64,000 bases of DNA from Cohnella baijiui (lineage in GTDB: Bacteria > Bacillota > Bacilli > Paenibacillales > Paenibacillaceae): the NCBI RefSeq assembly GCF_020731285.1, contig NZ_JAJFOW010000024.1:38980-102979 (forward strand), written 5' to 3'. Below, piece by piece: positions 17,225 to 25,970 of the stretch (its first letter is position 1; the number at the start of each line of letters is the position of its first letter). A model generated the notes under the pieces. It had not been told where the DNA came from and ran no database searches. It saw nothing but the letters and a program-made list of their open reading frames with translations. The position numbers and the translations under genes were made by a program.

Positions 17225-18118
17225 ATGAAGATCGGCAATCCGTATACGAACGAGGGCGCGTGGCTGCGCGGAAGCTTCCACAACCACACGACCAACAGCG
17301 ACGGCTGGTTCCCGCTGGAATCGGTCTACAAAATGTACGGCGGCTACGACTTCCTGGGCATCTCCGATCACGACAAAATCACGCCGCTGGACGGCAAGCG
17401 CGACATCCCGACCGTCTTTGAAGCGATCGAGGTGAGCAGCAAGGAAACGCATATGCTCCTCGTTCAGCCGCCGCGCGCGATCATGGACGACTACAGCAAC
17501 GAATTCACGATCGGCAATTATCAGCGGTTCGTCGACCTCGCGACGGAGAACGGCGGATTCGCGGTGCTCGTCCATCCGAACCGGTATTTCTCCAACTACT
17601 GGAAGCTCGAAGACATGCTTCGAATGGAACGCTATCTCGGCGTGGAGGTCTACAACGGGGACGGCAACCCGGAATACGACATCGCCTTTGACAAATGGGA
17701 CGCGCTGCTGTCCGCCGGGCGCCACGTATGGGGCTTCGGCAACGACGATTCCCACGTCTACGGGCAGGAGAAGCGGGCTTGGAACGTCGTGCGGGCGCGG
17801 GAAAATTCGCCCGAAGCGATCCTCGAGGCGATCCGGCGCGGCGACTTCTACGTGTCGACGGGCTACGGCTTCGAGGCGATCCGCACGGAGGGCGACGCGA
17901 TCGTCGCCGAGCTTCGCTCGAACGACCTGCTGGACCGGATGTACAAATACGTCACCTTCTTCGGCAAGGACGGCCGCGTGCTGCAGGAGACGACCGGCCG
18001 GATCCGCGAGGCGAAATACGTGTGCCGCGGCGACGAAGATTACGTCCGAATCGCGGTCTATCTCGAAGGTGGGTACAGCGCGTTTTCCCAGCCATTATTT
18101 ATTGGCCAAGACCTGTAA
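17225..18118 (+). CDS. PHP-domain metal-dependent phosphoesterase
   Basis: All PHP motifs are visible: GSFHNHTTNSDGWFP near residue 20, FLGISDHDKI near 42, FAVLVHPNRY near 118 and WGFGNDDSHVYG near 175. These place the metal-binding His/Asp residues expected for phosphatase or phosphodiesterase activity. The 297-residue protein has no signal peptide and so should be cytoplasmic. It follows the importer genes by 24 bp and precedes a LacI gene, so it probably processes an imported phosphorylated or phosphodiester compound. The exact substrate is unknown. Confidence 0.85.
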   Translation: MKIGNPYTNEGAWLRGSFHNHTTNSDGWFPLESVYKMYGGYDFLGISDHDKITPLDGKRDIPTVFEAIEVSSKETHMLLVQPPRAIMDDYSNEFTIGNYQRFVDLATENGGFAVLVHPNRYFSNYWKLEDMLRMERYLGVEVYNGDGNPEYDIAFDKWDALLSAGRHVWGFGNDDSHVYGQEKRAWNVVRARENSPEAILEAIRRGDFYVSTGYGFEAIRTEGDAIVAELRSNDLLDRMYKYVTFFGKDGRVLQETTGRIREAKYVCRGDEDYVRIAVYLEGGYSAFSQPLFIGQDL

Positions 18119-18193
18119 TCAGACAGGAGATAGGGGCTTTCCCGCCGAATTCATCCTGTTAAACGAAGAAGACGGATGAACGAGGTGAGCAAG

Positions 18194-19207
18194 ATGACGG
18201 TCAAAATCAAAGACGTGGCGAAACGCGCCGGCGTATCCGTCACGACCGTATCCCGGGTGCTGAACGGGGAGAAGTACGTCAAGGACGATCTCCGCGCCAA
18301 AGTCAACCGGGTGATCGAGGAGCTGGGCTACGCGCCGAGCCAGATCGCCCGCAGTCTGGTGCGCAAAAAGACGAATCTCATCGGCGTCATCGTGCCCGAT
18401 TTGACTTCCAGCTTCTATTCGACGATTCTGAGCAGCATCGAGCGCGTAGCCAGCGAGAACGAGTACAATCTGCTGGTCTGCAACATCAGCGAGGATATCG
18501 ACAAGGAGCTCAAATACTTGAACGTATTTCAGGAGATGCGGGTCGAAGGCATCATTATCATGCACGAAAAGATCAACGAACCGATCCGGCAGTTCATCCA
18601 CAAGATCGGAACGCCCGTGATCTTCTCCAGCGTCAAGCCGATGGACCAAACCTTCGTGTCGGTCATCGTGGACGACTACAAGGCAGCGTACGAGGCGACC
18701 GAATACCTGATCGGGCTGGGCCACGAGACGATCGGATTCATCGGCGGCGACATGCGCGACATCACGTCCGGACAGAACCGGTACAGTGGCTACCGCAACG
18801 CGATGACGGACCGCGGCCAAAAGCTCGTCTACGAGCATATCCGCTTCGGCGATTACAAGGTCAAAAGCGGCTACGACCAGATGAAAGAGCTGCTGCGCAT
18901 CGACAATCCGCCGACGGCGGTGTTCGCGGTGAGCGACGACATGGCGGTGGGCGCGATCAACTGCATCCGGGACGCGGGGCTGCGAGTGCCCGAGGACATT
19001 TCCGTCATGGGCTTCGACGGCAGCCAGTTGACGGAGCTCGTCCGTCCGTCGCTGACGTCGATGGAGCAGCCCATCCATCAAATGGGCCAAGTGACGATGA
19101 ACGTCCTGCTGCAGCAGATCGCGGGCGAATCGGCGCAGGCTGAGGACGTCGTCCTGGCGCACCGGCTGGTCGAACGGGAAAGCTGCCAGCGCAGGGAGGA
19201 ACAGTAG
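18194..19207 (+). CDS. LacI-family repressor of the importer/GH4 cluster
   Basis: The helix-turn-helix VKIKDVAKRAGVSVTTVSRV is at the N-terminus, followed by the hinge APSQIARSLVRKK and the sensor domain from LIGVIVPDLTSSFYS. Its 337 residues are normal for the family. The start ATG 18194 has AGGTGA upstream; an in-frame ATG at 18176 adds six residues and cannot be excluded. Four palindromes of the form TGGTATCGNTACCA lie within 9.7-19.5 kb, on both sides of this gene, and are its probable targets. Confidence 0.88.
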   Translation: MTVKIKDVAKRAGVSVTTVSRVLNGEKYVKDDLRAKVNRVIEELGYAPSQIARSLVRKKTNLIGVIVPDLTSSFYSTILSSIERVASENEYNLLVCNISEDIDKELKYLNVFQEMRVEGIIIMHEKINEPIRQFIHKIGTPVIFSSVKPMDQTFVSVIVDDYKAAYEATEYLIGLGHETIGFIGGDMRDITSGQNRYSGYRNAMTDRGQKLVYEHIRFGDYKVKSGYDQMKELLRIDNPPTAVFAVSDDMAVGAINCIRDAGLRVPEDISVMGFDGSQLTELVRPSLTSMEQPIHQMGQVTMNVLLQQIAGESAQAEDVVLAHRLVERESCQRREEQ

Positions 19208-19256
19208 CAAGGAAGAGAGTGGAGGAATCCGCAAGCCAACGGGGATGTGACCAACT

Positions 19257-20216
19257 GTGAAACCATACGATGTCGTCGTGATCGGCGACGCCAATATCGA
19301 TCTGGTCGTGGCGGGATGCAACGAGATGCCCGCGCCCGGTCAGGAAGTGCTAGTGAACGAGATGACCCTCCACGTCGGGGGAGGCGCGGCGCTGTTCAGC
19401 TTGGCGCTCGCGAAGCTGGGCATGAAAATCGCATTTAACGGCGTTCTCGGGGAAGACGGATTCGGCCAATTCGTCCGCGAACGTTTTCTTCAATATGGTA
19501 TCGATACCAGGTATATTCGAACGAGCAGTCGGCGCAACACCGGCATTTCGATCGCCATCAATCCGGAAAAGGACAGGTCGTTTATTACGTACACCGGAAC
19601 CAACGAGGAGCTGAGTCTGCAGCAGCTCGATATGGACAGCGTCGCCCTCGGCCGGCACGTCCATCTCACCGGCTACCGCGGCAGCCGCAACCATGCGGAA
19701 TACGTCGACATGGCGCGGCGACTCAAGCAGCTGGGCCTGACCACTTCGCTCGACGTCGGCTGGGACGATACGGGCGAATGGTACAAGGGCATCTACGAGC
19801 TGATCCGGGAAGTGGACGTCTTCTTTCTGAACGAGACCGAAGCCCGGCATTACACCGGCTGCGCCTCTGCGGAGCGCGGTCTGCGGGAGCTCGCCAAGCA
19901 CGGCCGGCACGTCGTGCTTAAGCTCGGCGAAGCGGGCGCCCTGGCGGCGATCGGCGGCCGGGTCGCGTACCGCTCCGCGTTCGAGGCGGACGTCGTCGAT
20001 ACGACCGGCGCGGGAGACTCCTTTAATGCAGGCTACATGTACGGTTACTTGAACGGGCATCGGACGGAGCAGTGCCTGCTGTTCGCCAACGCCTGCGGCG
20101 CGATGTCCGTCAGCCGGTTCGGCGGCAGCGCGGGCGTCCGCGATCGCGCCGAGCTGGAGCGGTTCGTCGGCGAACGGATCGCCCAAACGACGGATCATTG
20201 GGAGGTAGCGCAATGA
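19257..20216 (+). CDS. PfkB-family carbohydrate kinase
   Basis: This 319-residue ribokinase-like kinase has VVVIGDANIDLVV at the N-terminus, HVGGGAALFSLALAKLGMK near 40-58 for substrate binding, and DTTGAGDSFNAGYMYGYLNG near 245-265 with the catalytic Asp and anion hole. The sugar substrate is not evident. The start is GTG after GGGGATGTG. The gene carries the palindrome TGGTATCGATACCA inside its coding sequence at 19496. Its end overlaps the GH4 start (ATGA), which suggests the kinase and glycosidase act on one pathway. Confidence 0.87.
   Translation: MKPYDVVVIGDANIDLVVAGCNEMPAPGQEVLVNEMTLHVGGGAALFSLALAKLGMKIAFNGVLGEDGFGQFVRERFLQYGIDTRYIRTSSRRNTGISIAINPEKDRSFITYTGTNEELSLQQLDMDSVALGRHVHLTGYRGSRNHAEYVDMARRLKQLGLTTSLDVGWDDTGEWYKGIYELIREVDVFFLNETEARHYTGCASAERGLRELAKHGRHVVLKLGEAGALAAIGGRVAYRSAFEADVVDTTGAGDSFNAGYMYGYLNGHRTEQCLLFANACGAMSVSRFGGSAGVRDRAELERFVGERIAQTTDHWEVAQ
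19496..19509. promoter_or_regulatory. operator TGGTATCGATACCA inside the kinase gene
   Basis: A perfect 14-bp palindrome matching the sites at 9766, 13368 and 14381. Its place 240 bp inside the coding sequence fits an auxiliary operator used for looping or as a road-block. Confidence 0.55.
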
Positions 20217-21580
20217 AATTGACGTTAATCGGCGGCGGCGGCGTCCGGGCTGTGTTGTTCACGCAAAGCCTGACGCTCCGCGCGACGCAGGCGGGCATCG
20301 ACAAGCTGGTGCTGCTCGACGTCGACCCGGTGCAGCTCGAGACGATCGGGCAGCTCTGCCGGGTCGTCGTCGCCCGCAGCGGCGTGTCCCTCGACATCGA
20401 GCTGTCGACCGATCCCCGGTCGGCGCTGGCCGGCGCGGACTACATCGTCACGACGATCCGCGCGGGCAAGGAAGCGTCCCGAGCCGAGGACGAGCGGATC
20501 GCCATGCAATACGGGCTTCTCGGGCAGGAGACGACGGGGCCGGCTGGCTTCTCCATGGCGCTGCGCACGATTCCGGTGCTGCTCGATTACTGCGCGCTCG
20601 CGCGGGAAGTCGCTCCGAACGCCTGGATTTTCAATTTCTCCAATCCTTCCGGTCTTGTCACCCAGGCGCTTCGGAGCGCGGGCTACGATCGGGTGGTCGG
20701 CATTTGCGACACGCCCAGCCACACAAAGCTGCGGATGGCGGAAGCGCTGGACCTCGACCCGGAGGCGCTTTACGTGGAGTTTTTCGGCCTCAACCACTTG
20801 TCTTGGATCCGCAAGGCGGTTTATGGGGGAGAAGACCGGCTCGCGGGGCTGAAGACCGATCCCGCCTTCCTGTCCCGCGTCGGCGAATTCGCGATGTTCG
20901 ATCCGGATTTGCTGCGATCGCTGCCGTACTTGCCGAACGAATATCTTTATTACTACTACCACCGGGAGCGGGCGATCGCCAATATCCGGCGGGCCGGCGA
21001 GACAAGAGGCCGGATGATCGCGTATAACAATCGGGAGATGCTCGAAGCGCTGAGGGTAATCGACATCCCGAGGCAGCCGGAGAAGGCGCTGCAGACGTAT
21101 CTTTACTATACGCAGAAGCGGGAGGCCTCCTACATGGCGATCGAAACCGACTCGGCCGCGAAGCCGGAGCTGCCGGCCGAGGAGCTGAAGCTGCCGGAGT
21201 CGCTCGGCTACGCGGGCGTCATGCTCGACTTCGTGGACGCGCTGCAGTCGGGCTCCGAACGTGCCGTCGTCCTGTCCGTTCCGAACGCGGGCAGCATCGC
21301 CGGCTTCGCGGACGACGACGTGGTCGAAGTCACGTGCCGGATCGGCGCGAACGGCGCCGTGCCGGTGCCGATCGGCGAAGTGCCGGAGGCGGAATATTTG
21401 CTCATGCGCAGCGTCAAGCGCTTCGAGCGGTTGACCGTGGAGGCTGTGCGCGAACGTTCCAAGGAACTGGCGATCGAGGCGCTGACCTCGCATCCGCTCG
21501 TCGGCTCGTACTCGCTCGCCAAGCAGCTGACAGCCGACTATTTAGAGGCTTATCGGCCGCTCTTGGGTGAATGGAAGTAA
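20213..21580 (+). CDS. glycoside hydrolase family 4 (6-phospho-glycosidase-like)
   Basis: GH4 enzymes use NAD+ and Mn2+ to cleave glycosides by an oxidation-elimination route. The 455-residue protein shows the N-terminal NAD fold LTLIGGGGVR, IVTTIRAGKEASRAEDERI, NPSGLVTQAL, the metal Cys in GICDTPSHTK (usually CNxP, here CDTP) and GLNHLSW with the metal His near residue 200. The closest recognised subgroup is 6-phospho-beta-glucosidase, but no PTS genes are near and the PfkB kinase next door might supply a phosphorylated substrate. GGGAGGTAG precedes the ATG. Confidence 0.87.
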   Translation: MKLTLIGGGGVRAVLFTQSLTLRATQAGIDKLVLLDVDPVQLETIGQLCRVVVARSGVSLDIELSTDPRSALAGADYIVTTIRAGKEASRAEDERIAMQYGLLGQETTGPAGFSMALRTIPVLLDYCALAREVAPNAWIFNFSNPSGLVTQALRSAGYDRVVGICDTPSHTKLRMAEALDLDPEALYVEFFGLNHLSWIRKAVYGGEDRLAGLKTDPAFLSRVGEFAMFDPDLLRSLPYLPNEYLYYYYHRERAIANIRRAGETRGRMIAYNNREMLEALRVIDIPRQPEKALQTYLYYTQKREASYMAIETDSAAKPELPAEELKLPESLGYAGVMLDFVDALQSGSERAVVLSVPNAGSIAGFADDDVVEVTCRIGANGAVPVPIGEVPEAEYLLMRSVKRFERLTVEAVRERSKELAIEALTSHPLVGSYSLAKQLTADYLEAYRPLLGEWK

Positions 21581-21612
21581 AGGCGCCGTTTAACGAAAAG
21601 GAGGAATCGGAA

Positions 21613-22527
21613 GTGAACGGGGAACAGAAGCGTGAATTAAAGTTTCGCGAGGACGGATCGTTTACGATCCTGCAGCTGACAGACATGCACTACGGCGACG
21701 ACAAGCCGGAGGACCGGGAACAGGACGGCCGCACCGCGGCGCTCGTCTCGCGCCTGATCGCCGAGGCGCAGCCGGATCTCGTCGTCCTGACGGGCGACAT
21801 GATCTGGAGCCAAGGCGTGCCGGACCCGCAGGCGTCGTTCCGCCGGGCGATTGCGCCGGTGTCGTCGTCCGGCGTGCCGTGGGCCGCCGTCTTCGGCAAC
21901 CACGACGCGGAAGCCGGAGTGACCCGCGAGCAGCTGCTGGCGATCCAGCGCGAGGACCCGAACTGTCTCACGGAGGCGGGGCCGGCGGATATCGGCGGCG
22001 TAGGCAACTTCGTGCTGCAAGTTCGGAAAGCGGGGACGGACGCGGCGACGCTTTACTTTTTCGATTCGGGCATCGAGGCGCCAGAGCCGATCGGCGGCTA
22101 TGCCTGGATTCAGCCAGATCAGATCCACTGGTACGTCGAACAGTCCCGGCGGCTGTCGGCGGAGGCCGGCGGTCCGCTGCCGGCGCTCGCCTTCTTCCAC
22201 ATTCCGGTGCCGGAGTACGACGAGGCGTGGCAGAGCGACACGGACCTCGTCGGGACGAAGGAGGAGCGGGTGGAGTGTCCGCGGGTGAACACCGGCTTGT
22301 TCGGCGCGATGGTGCAAATGGGCGACGTCATGGGCACCTTCGTCGGTCACGACCACGACAACGACTATTGCGGCACCTTGCACGGCATTCGGCTTTGCTA
22401 CGGAAGGGTTACGGGATATAACTGCTATGGCAAGCTAGCGCGCGGAGCGCGCGTCATCCGGATGCAGGCCGGCAGCCGGTCGTTCGAGACTTGGATCGTC
22501 GAGGCGGACGGGGGCGCCGCCCCATGA
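21613..22527 (+). CDS. metallophosphoesterase
   Basis: The calcineurin-like motifs are in order: LQLTDMHYGDD near residue 24, VVLTGDMIW near 62, AAVFGNHDAEAG near 95, AFFHIPVPEY near 195 and GTFVGHDHDND near 240. It is related to the Dcr2/ICC type of cytoplasmic phosphoesterases. GTG 21613 is 8 nt after AAAGGAGG, so I place the start there rather than at the ATG in the end of the GH4 gene. Its stop overlaps the next start. The natural phosphoester is unknown. Confidence 0.87.
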   Translation: MNGEQKRELKFREDGSFTILQLTDMHYGDDKPEDREQDGRTAALVSRLIAEAQPDLVVLTGDMIWSQGVPDPQASFRRAIAPVSSSGVPWAAVFGNHDAEAGVTREQLLAIQREDPNCLTEAGPADIGGVGNFVLQVRKAGTDAATLYFFDSGIEAPEPIGGYAWIQPDQIHWYVEQSRRLSAEAGGPLPALAFFHIPVPEYDEAWQSDTDLVGTKEERVECPRVNTGLFGAMVQMGDVMGTFVGHDHDNDYCGTLHGIRLCYGRVTGYNCYGKLARGARVIRMQAGSRSFETWIVEADGGAAP

Positions 22528-24017
22528 AGTTCGAGCTGGGCGCAGCGGGGATGGGAACTGGGGGCGGGGCGGACGCGCTTGTGCTGCCCGCGTTTGCGGA
22601 CCGGCTCCCGCAGGCGGGAAACGTCCCGGCGATCGGGGCGCTGGCCGCCAAGCTGAAGCCGGGGATGGGCGAGCGGCATGCGGTCACGTGGCTGTACGGT
22701 GTGGACGGCCGTCCGGACGTCCTGCTCGTCGGCCTGGGCGCGGCTGCCGACTTCGGACCGCTGCGGCTGCGCGAGGCGGCTGGGGACGCGGGACGGGCAC
22801 TGGTGCGGGACGGCCGCCGGAAGGCGGGAGTTTCCTTCGCGCTGGCGCGGGCGGAGGGGGCCGCTGCGCTCGACGAGGCGGAGGCCGTCGCCGCTTGGGT
22901 GGAAGGCGCGATGCTCGGCGCGTACGCCTTCGACAAGTACAAGTCGGGGCCGCGGAGCGAGCCGAGCCTCGCTTTTGCGATCGACGCCGCGGACAGTCCG
23001 GCTTGCCGGGGGGCGATGCGTCTCTCCCTCATCCGCGCGGAGAGCACGATCTGGGCGCGCGATTTGACGAACGAGCCGCCGAACGGCCTTCGTCCGCGCG
23101 ACTTGGCGGAGCGGACGGTCGAGCGGTTCGCGGGCACGTCGGCGCGCGTGACCGTGCACGAAGGCGAGGCGCTGGAGCGCCTCGGATTCACGGGTCTCGC
23201 CGCCGTCGGCCGCGGCAGCGCGAATCCGCCCGCGTTTATCGAGGTTCGCTACGACGGAGACGAGGCGGCGCCGCTCGTTGCGCTCGTCGGCAAGGGCATC
23301 ACGTTCGATACGGGCGGCATCAGCCTGAAGCGGGACAACGACATCAGCGACATGCGGATGGACATGGCCGGGTCGGCTGCCGTGCTCGGCGCCGCCGACG
23401 CGCTCGTCCGCAGCGGCGCGCCGGTTCGCGTGGCCGCGCTCGTGCCGGCGGCGGAAAATTGCCCCTCCGACCGGGCGCTCCTGCCGGGCGAGGTGATCCG
23501 CTACGCCAACGGCGTGACCGTTCAGGTGGGCAACACCGACTCCGAAGGACGGCTCGTGCTCGCCGACGCGCTCATCCATGCGCATCGGATCGGCGCTTCG
23601 GTGGCGATCGATCTGGCGACGCTCACCCACTCCGTCGTTGGAGCCCTCGGTTCCCGGATCGCGGGCGCATTAGGCGACGACGCGTTGATCCAGGCGCTCA
23701 AGCACGCGGGCGAGCCGTTCGGCGAGCGGATCTGGCAGCTGCCGCTCGTCGACGAGTACGAAGCTTACCTGGACAGCGACTACGCCGATACGAGCAACAT
23801 CAGCAGCAAAGGGGAAGCGGGCGTCATCACGTCCTCGCTTTTCCTGCGCAAGTTCGTCCATCCGTCGCTCCGATGGGTACATATCGACATGAACGGCCCG
23901 AAGGAGTCATCCTCCGCTCGGGGGCAGCATGCCGTCGGCGCGACCGGCTTCGGAGTGCGCATGCTGACGGCCTTCGTCGCGGAGGCGGGCCGGGGCGGTC
24001 CGCCGGCCGAAGCCTAG
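22524..24017 (+). CDS. leucyl aminopeptidase (M17 family)
   Basis: This cytoplasmic metallo-aminopeptidase of 497 residues has the two-zinc catalytic motifs KGITFDTGGISLKRDND and MRMDMAGSAAV near residues 258-292 and NTDSEGRLVLADAL near 336-349. The N-terminal domain is poorly conserved, as usual. It removes N-terminal residues from peptides. Its overlap with the metallophosphoesterase stop (ATGA) places it in a sugar operon, which is unusual; it may be a passenger or act on a peptide-containing substrate. A terminator follows at 24201. Confidence 0.9.
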   Translation: MKFELGAAGMGTGGGADALVLPAFADRLPQAGNVPAIGALAAKLKPGMGERHAVTWLYGVDGRPDVLLVGLGAAADFGPLRLREAAGDAGRALVRDGRRKAGVSFALARAEGAAALDEAEAVAAWVEGAMLGAYAFDKYKSGPRSEPSLAFAIDAADSPACRGAMRLSLIRAESTIWARDLTNEPPNGLRPRDLAERTVERFAGTSARVTVHEGEALERLGFTGLAAVGRGSANPPAFIEVRYDGDEAAPLVALVGKGITFDTGGISLKRDNDISDMRMDMAGSAAVLGAADALVRSGAPVRVAALVPAAENCPSDRALLPGEVIRYANGVTVQVGNTDSEGRLVLADALIHAHRIGASVAIDLATLTHSVVGALGSRIAGALGDDALIQALKHAGEPFGERIWQLPLVDEYEAYLDSDYADTSNISSKGEAGVITSSLFLRKFVHPSLRWVHIDMNGPKESSSARGQHAVGATGFGVRMLTAFVAEAGRGGPPAEA

Positions 24018-24082
24018 CAGGGGCGGAGCGCCGATCGAGGCCTAGCAGGGGCGGAGCGCCGATCGAGGCCTAGCAGGGACGG
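24011..24082. repeat. 28-bp tandem duplication at the end of the aminopeptidase gene
   Basis: CCTAGCAGGGGCGGAGCG starts at 24013 and 24041, and a partial copy begins at 24069. The first copy contains the TAG stop codon of the aminopeptidase, so the duplication did not change the protein. Confidence 0.8.
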
Positions 24083-24200
24083 CCGGCCATCGCGGCGAGG
24101 AAGCGGGCAAGGGCGCCATCGCCGGGCCGCACTGCGTCGACATCGACGGGGAAGCTCACGCGCAACCTCGCGTTTCAGGATAGGGGCGGCGCTGCTCACC

Positions 24201-24233
24201 AAAAAGGGGACGATCCCGGCGATCGTCCTTTTA
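24201..24233 (+). terminator. intrinsic terminator after the M17 gene
   Basis: GGACGATC pairs with GATCGTCC around CCGGC, followed by TTTTA and preceded by AAAAA, so it may act in both directions. The 24018-24970 gap has no gene I can support; it holds this terminator and the degenerate repeats at 24514-24700. Confidence 0.75.
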
Positions 24234-24513
24234 GCTGTCGTTGACCGTCAAGCCAACCGCCGCCTGGATACCGAGATTAATCCACCTTCGTTCTTGTCCA
24301 AACTCGGCCGTTGCTTGAACCATCCGTTCCACACTCCCAGTCCGGCCGAACCGATCACCGACCTCCGTTTGCAATCACCCGACGCAGCCCGCTTTCGAAG
24401 TCGCGAATCCATTCCCGCTTTTGATCCGGCCGAACTGATTACCGACTTTCGTTCCGGCCCATCGATTCCTAGTCACTCCTCACCTTCTCGACGAATGACC
24501 GCAAACTTCTATT

Positions 24514-24700
24514 TAGTTGCAATCGTGCATCTCATTTTCGCGAAAATGGGGCTTTTGTGCAATATAGTTGCATTCGTACCTCTAATTCTGGATAGAACGG
24601 CGGATTTGCCGTTTTGGCTAGATTTTAGTTGTGCTTTTGCAGCTAATGGTGGGTTAAGGGGACGATTCGTCGAAAACAGTTGCACTTTTGCAAGTACTAG
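24514..24700. repeat. degenerate A/T-rich repeat patch, spacing 51/61/51 bp
   Basis: TAGTTG-like landmarks stand at 24514, 24565, 24626 and 24677. Local palindromes include CATTTTCGCGAAAATG (24533-24548), AACGGC...GCCGTT and TTGCACTTTTGCAA. The composition is less GC-rich than the surroundings. An open frame at 24294-24827 crosses it but has no ribosome site or recognisable protein. Confidence 0.6.
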
Positions 24701-24950
24701 TCCTTTACTAGCGTGTAGATTGACGTTAAGGCGGGGAAAGCCCGAGGCGTGCCCCTTTTTTAGCAAGTCAGGGGGTAGGTTGGCTGTCGCAGCAGAGGGG
24801 GAGCGTCGGAACTCCTGGTCTAGCTAAAGAATACTGAGGAGGAGAGCCGTCGAAGCTGACGCCGAGCTGAAGGTTGCGAAGGGGAGATCCGTAGAAGTCC
24901 GACCGAACTGGCGGTGCGGAGATAGAAGAGAGGTTTGACTTGGGATCTCC

Positions 24951-24979
24951 TTTTCAGATGGCGAGAATTCGCGTACAAT
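24951..24979 (+). promoter_or_regulatory. possible promoter of the MarR gene
   Basis: TTTTCA (24951-24956), 17 bp, TACAAT (24974-24979), about 115 bp before the gene. Confidence 0.4.
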
Positions 24980-25092
24980 GAATAAGAGAGAGTAAGCGGA
25001 TATTGTGTATACTCACTATTAGCGAAACACTTGCGAAAAGCGTTCGGTTTGGTCCGATCCGGCAGGCAGGCGCGCAGAGGAGGATAGAGTCC

Positions 25093-25584
25093 ATGAATCA
25101 GTATTCGGATCCGAAAGTTGCTTCTTCCCCGGGGGTGCTGCTGGAGGCGCTGTTCAAATCCAGTCACATCATCCATCGTCAATTGGCGGAACGGCTTAGC
25201 GAAAGCGAAATCCCGTCTTATTTGACGGGGCCGCGGATGCGATTTTTGCGGGTGGTCCTGCATGCAGGCGAAATCCGAATGAGCGATCTGGCCGCCGAGC
25301 TCGGCATCAAAGCGCGTACCGTCACCCAATTCGTCGACGCGCTCGAACAGGAAAATGTCATTGTCCGCATCCCGGATCCCGACGATCGACGGGCTACGTT
25401 GATTCGCGTCGTCGACGAGGCGAAGCCGATCATCAAGAAAACGGCCATTGCGCTTCGGGAAGCGGCCGATGCGATCGCGAGCGCGATGTCGGAGGAGAAG
25501 CGCACGCTGCTGATCGAGCTGCTGACCGAACTGGCCGGATCGACCGAGCCGAATTTGGACATTTTGGACATGGAAAGTTACTGA
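25093..25584 (+). CDS. MarR-family transcriptional regulator
   Basis: The 163-residue protein has the winged-helix core of MarR: PRMRFLRVVLHAGEIRMSDLAAELGIKARTVTQFVDALEQENVIVR, with the wing in RIPDPDDRRATLIRVV near residues 90-105, and helices for dimerisation at both ends. The ATG at 25093 follows CAGAGGAGG. No partner gene adjoins it, since its neighbours are the M17 gene and a LacI gene with their own signals. Its target and ligand cannot be predicted. Confidence 0.88.
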   Translation: MNQYSDPKVASSPGVLLEALFKSSHIIHRQLAERLSESEIPSYLTGPRMRFLRVVLHAGEIRMSDLAAELGIKARTVTQFVDALEQENVIVRIPDPDDRRATLIRVVDEAKPIIKKTAIALREAADAIASAMSEEKRTLLIELLTELAGSTEPNLDILDMESY

Positions 25585-25605
25585 ATCGTGGAGGGACTAC
25601 CGGCC

Positions 25606-25735
25606 AACGCCGCCACCAAAGGCCCTCTTCTGCACGAGATAACCGCCCAAAACGGCTAACGCCGCCTTCGAGAGCTCCATTGTGCACGAGATAATCGTCC
25701 AAACCGGCTAACGCCGCCCCGCTAACGCCGCGCCA
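25606..25735. repeat. tandem array, period 52 bp, about 2.5 copies
   Basis: AACGCCGCC recurs at 25606, 25658 and 25710, and GCACGAGATAA at 25632 and 25684, both 52 bp apart. Each unit has a TAACCG...CGGCTA dyad. It fills much of the 25585-25870 gap between the MarR and LacI genes. Confidence 0.75.
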
Positions 25736-25874
25736 CGTGCTGCTCCCGGCACATTCGCCGCGCCCCTACTCCCGCGAAACGCCGGCGGAAGCGGCCCATA
25801 CCGTCCTTCAAGAACCGCCAATCCAGCCGTCGGACAGCGCCCCAACCCTTCCGATAACGCCTCAAAAATAATGG

Positions 25875-25934
25875 TTGACAGCCCGCCCGGTCGTCTTGTA
25901 ATCTGAGTGTGTAATCGATTACGTACTCGTTTAC
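25875..25934 (+). promoter_or_regulatory. promoter with two overlapping LacI-type operators
   Basis: TTGACA (25875-25880), 16 bp, TGTAAT (25897-25902) is a near-consensus promoter. TGTAATCGATTACG (25910-25923) starts about where transcription would, and GTACTCGTTTAC (25923-25934) directly follows as a second, weaker site. Both have a central CpG. Related perfect palindromes TGCAATCGATTGCA stand at 27150 and 30635, so the repressor encoded next probably controls itself and these genes. Confidence 0.7.
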
Positions 25935-25970
25935 AAGAAAGCGCAAGGAACGTTTTGAGGTGAAGGGCAA

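Noticed and set aside
24294..24827. Plus-strand frame of 177 codons in the gap after the aminopeptidase
   Set aside because: No ribosome site, odd composition, crosses repeats and palindromes, and resembles no protein family.
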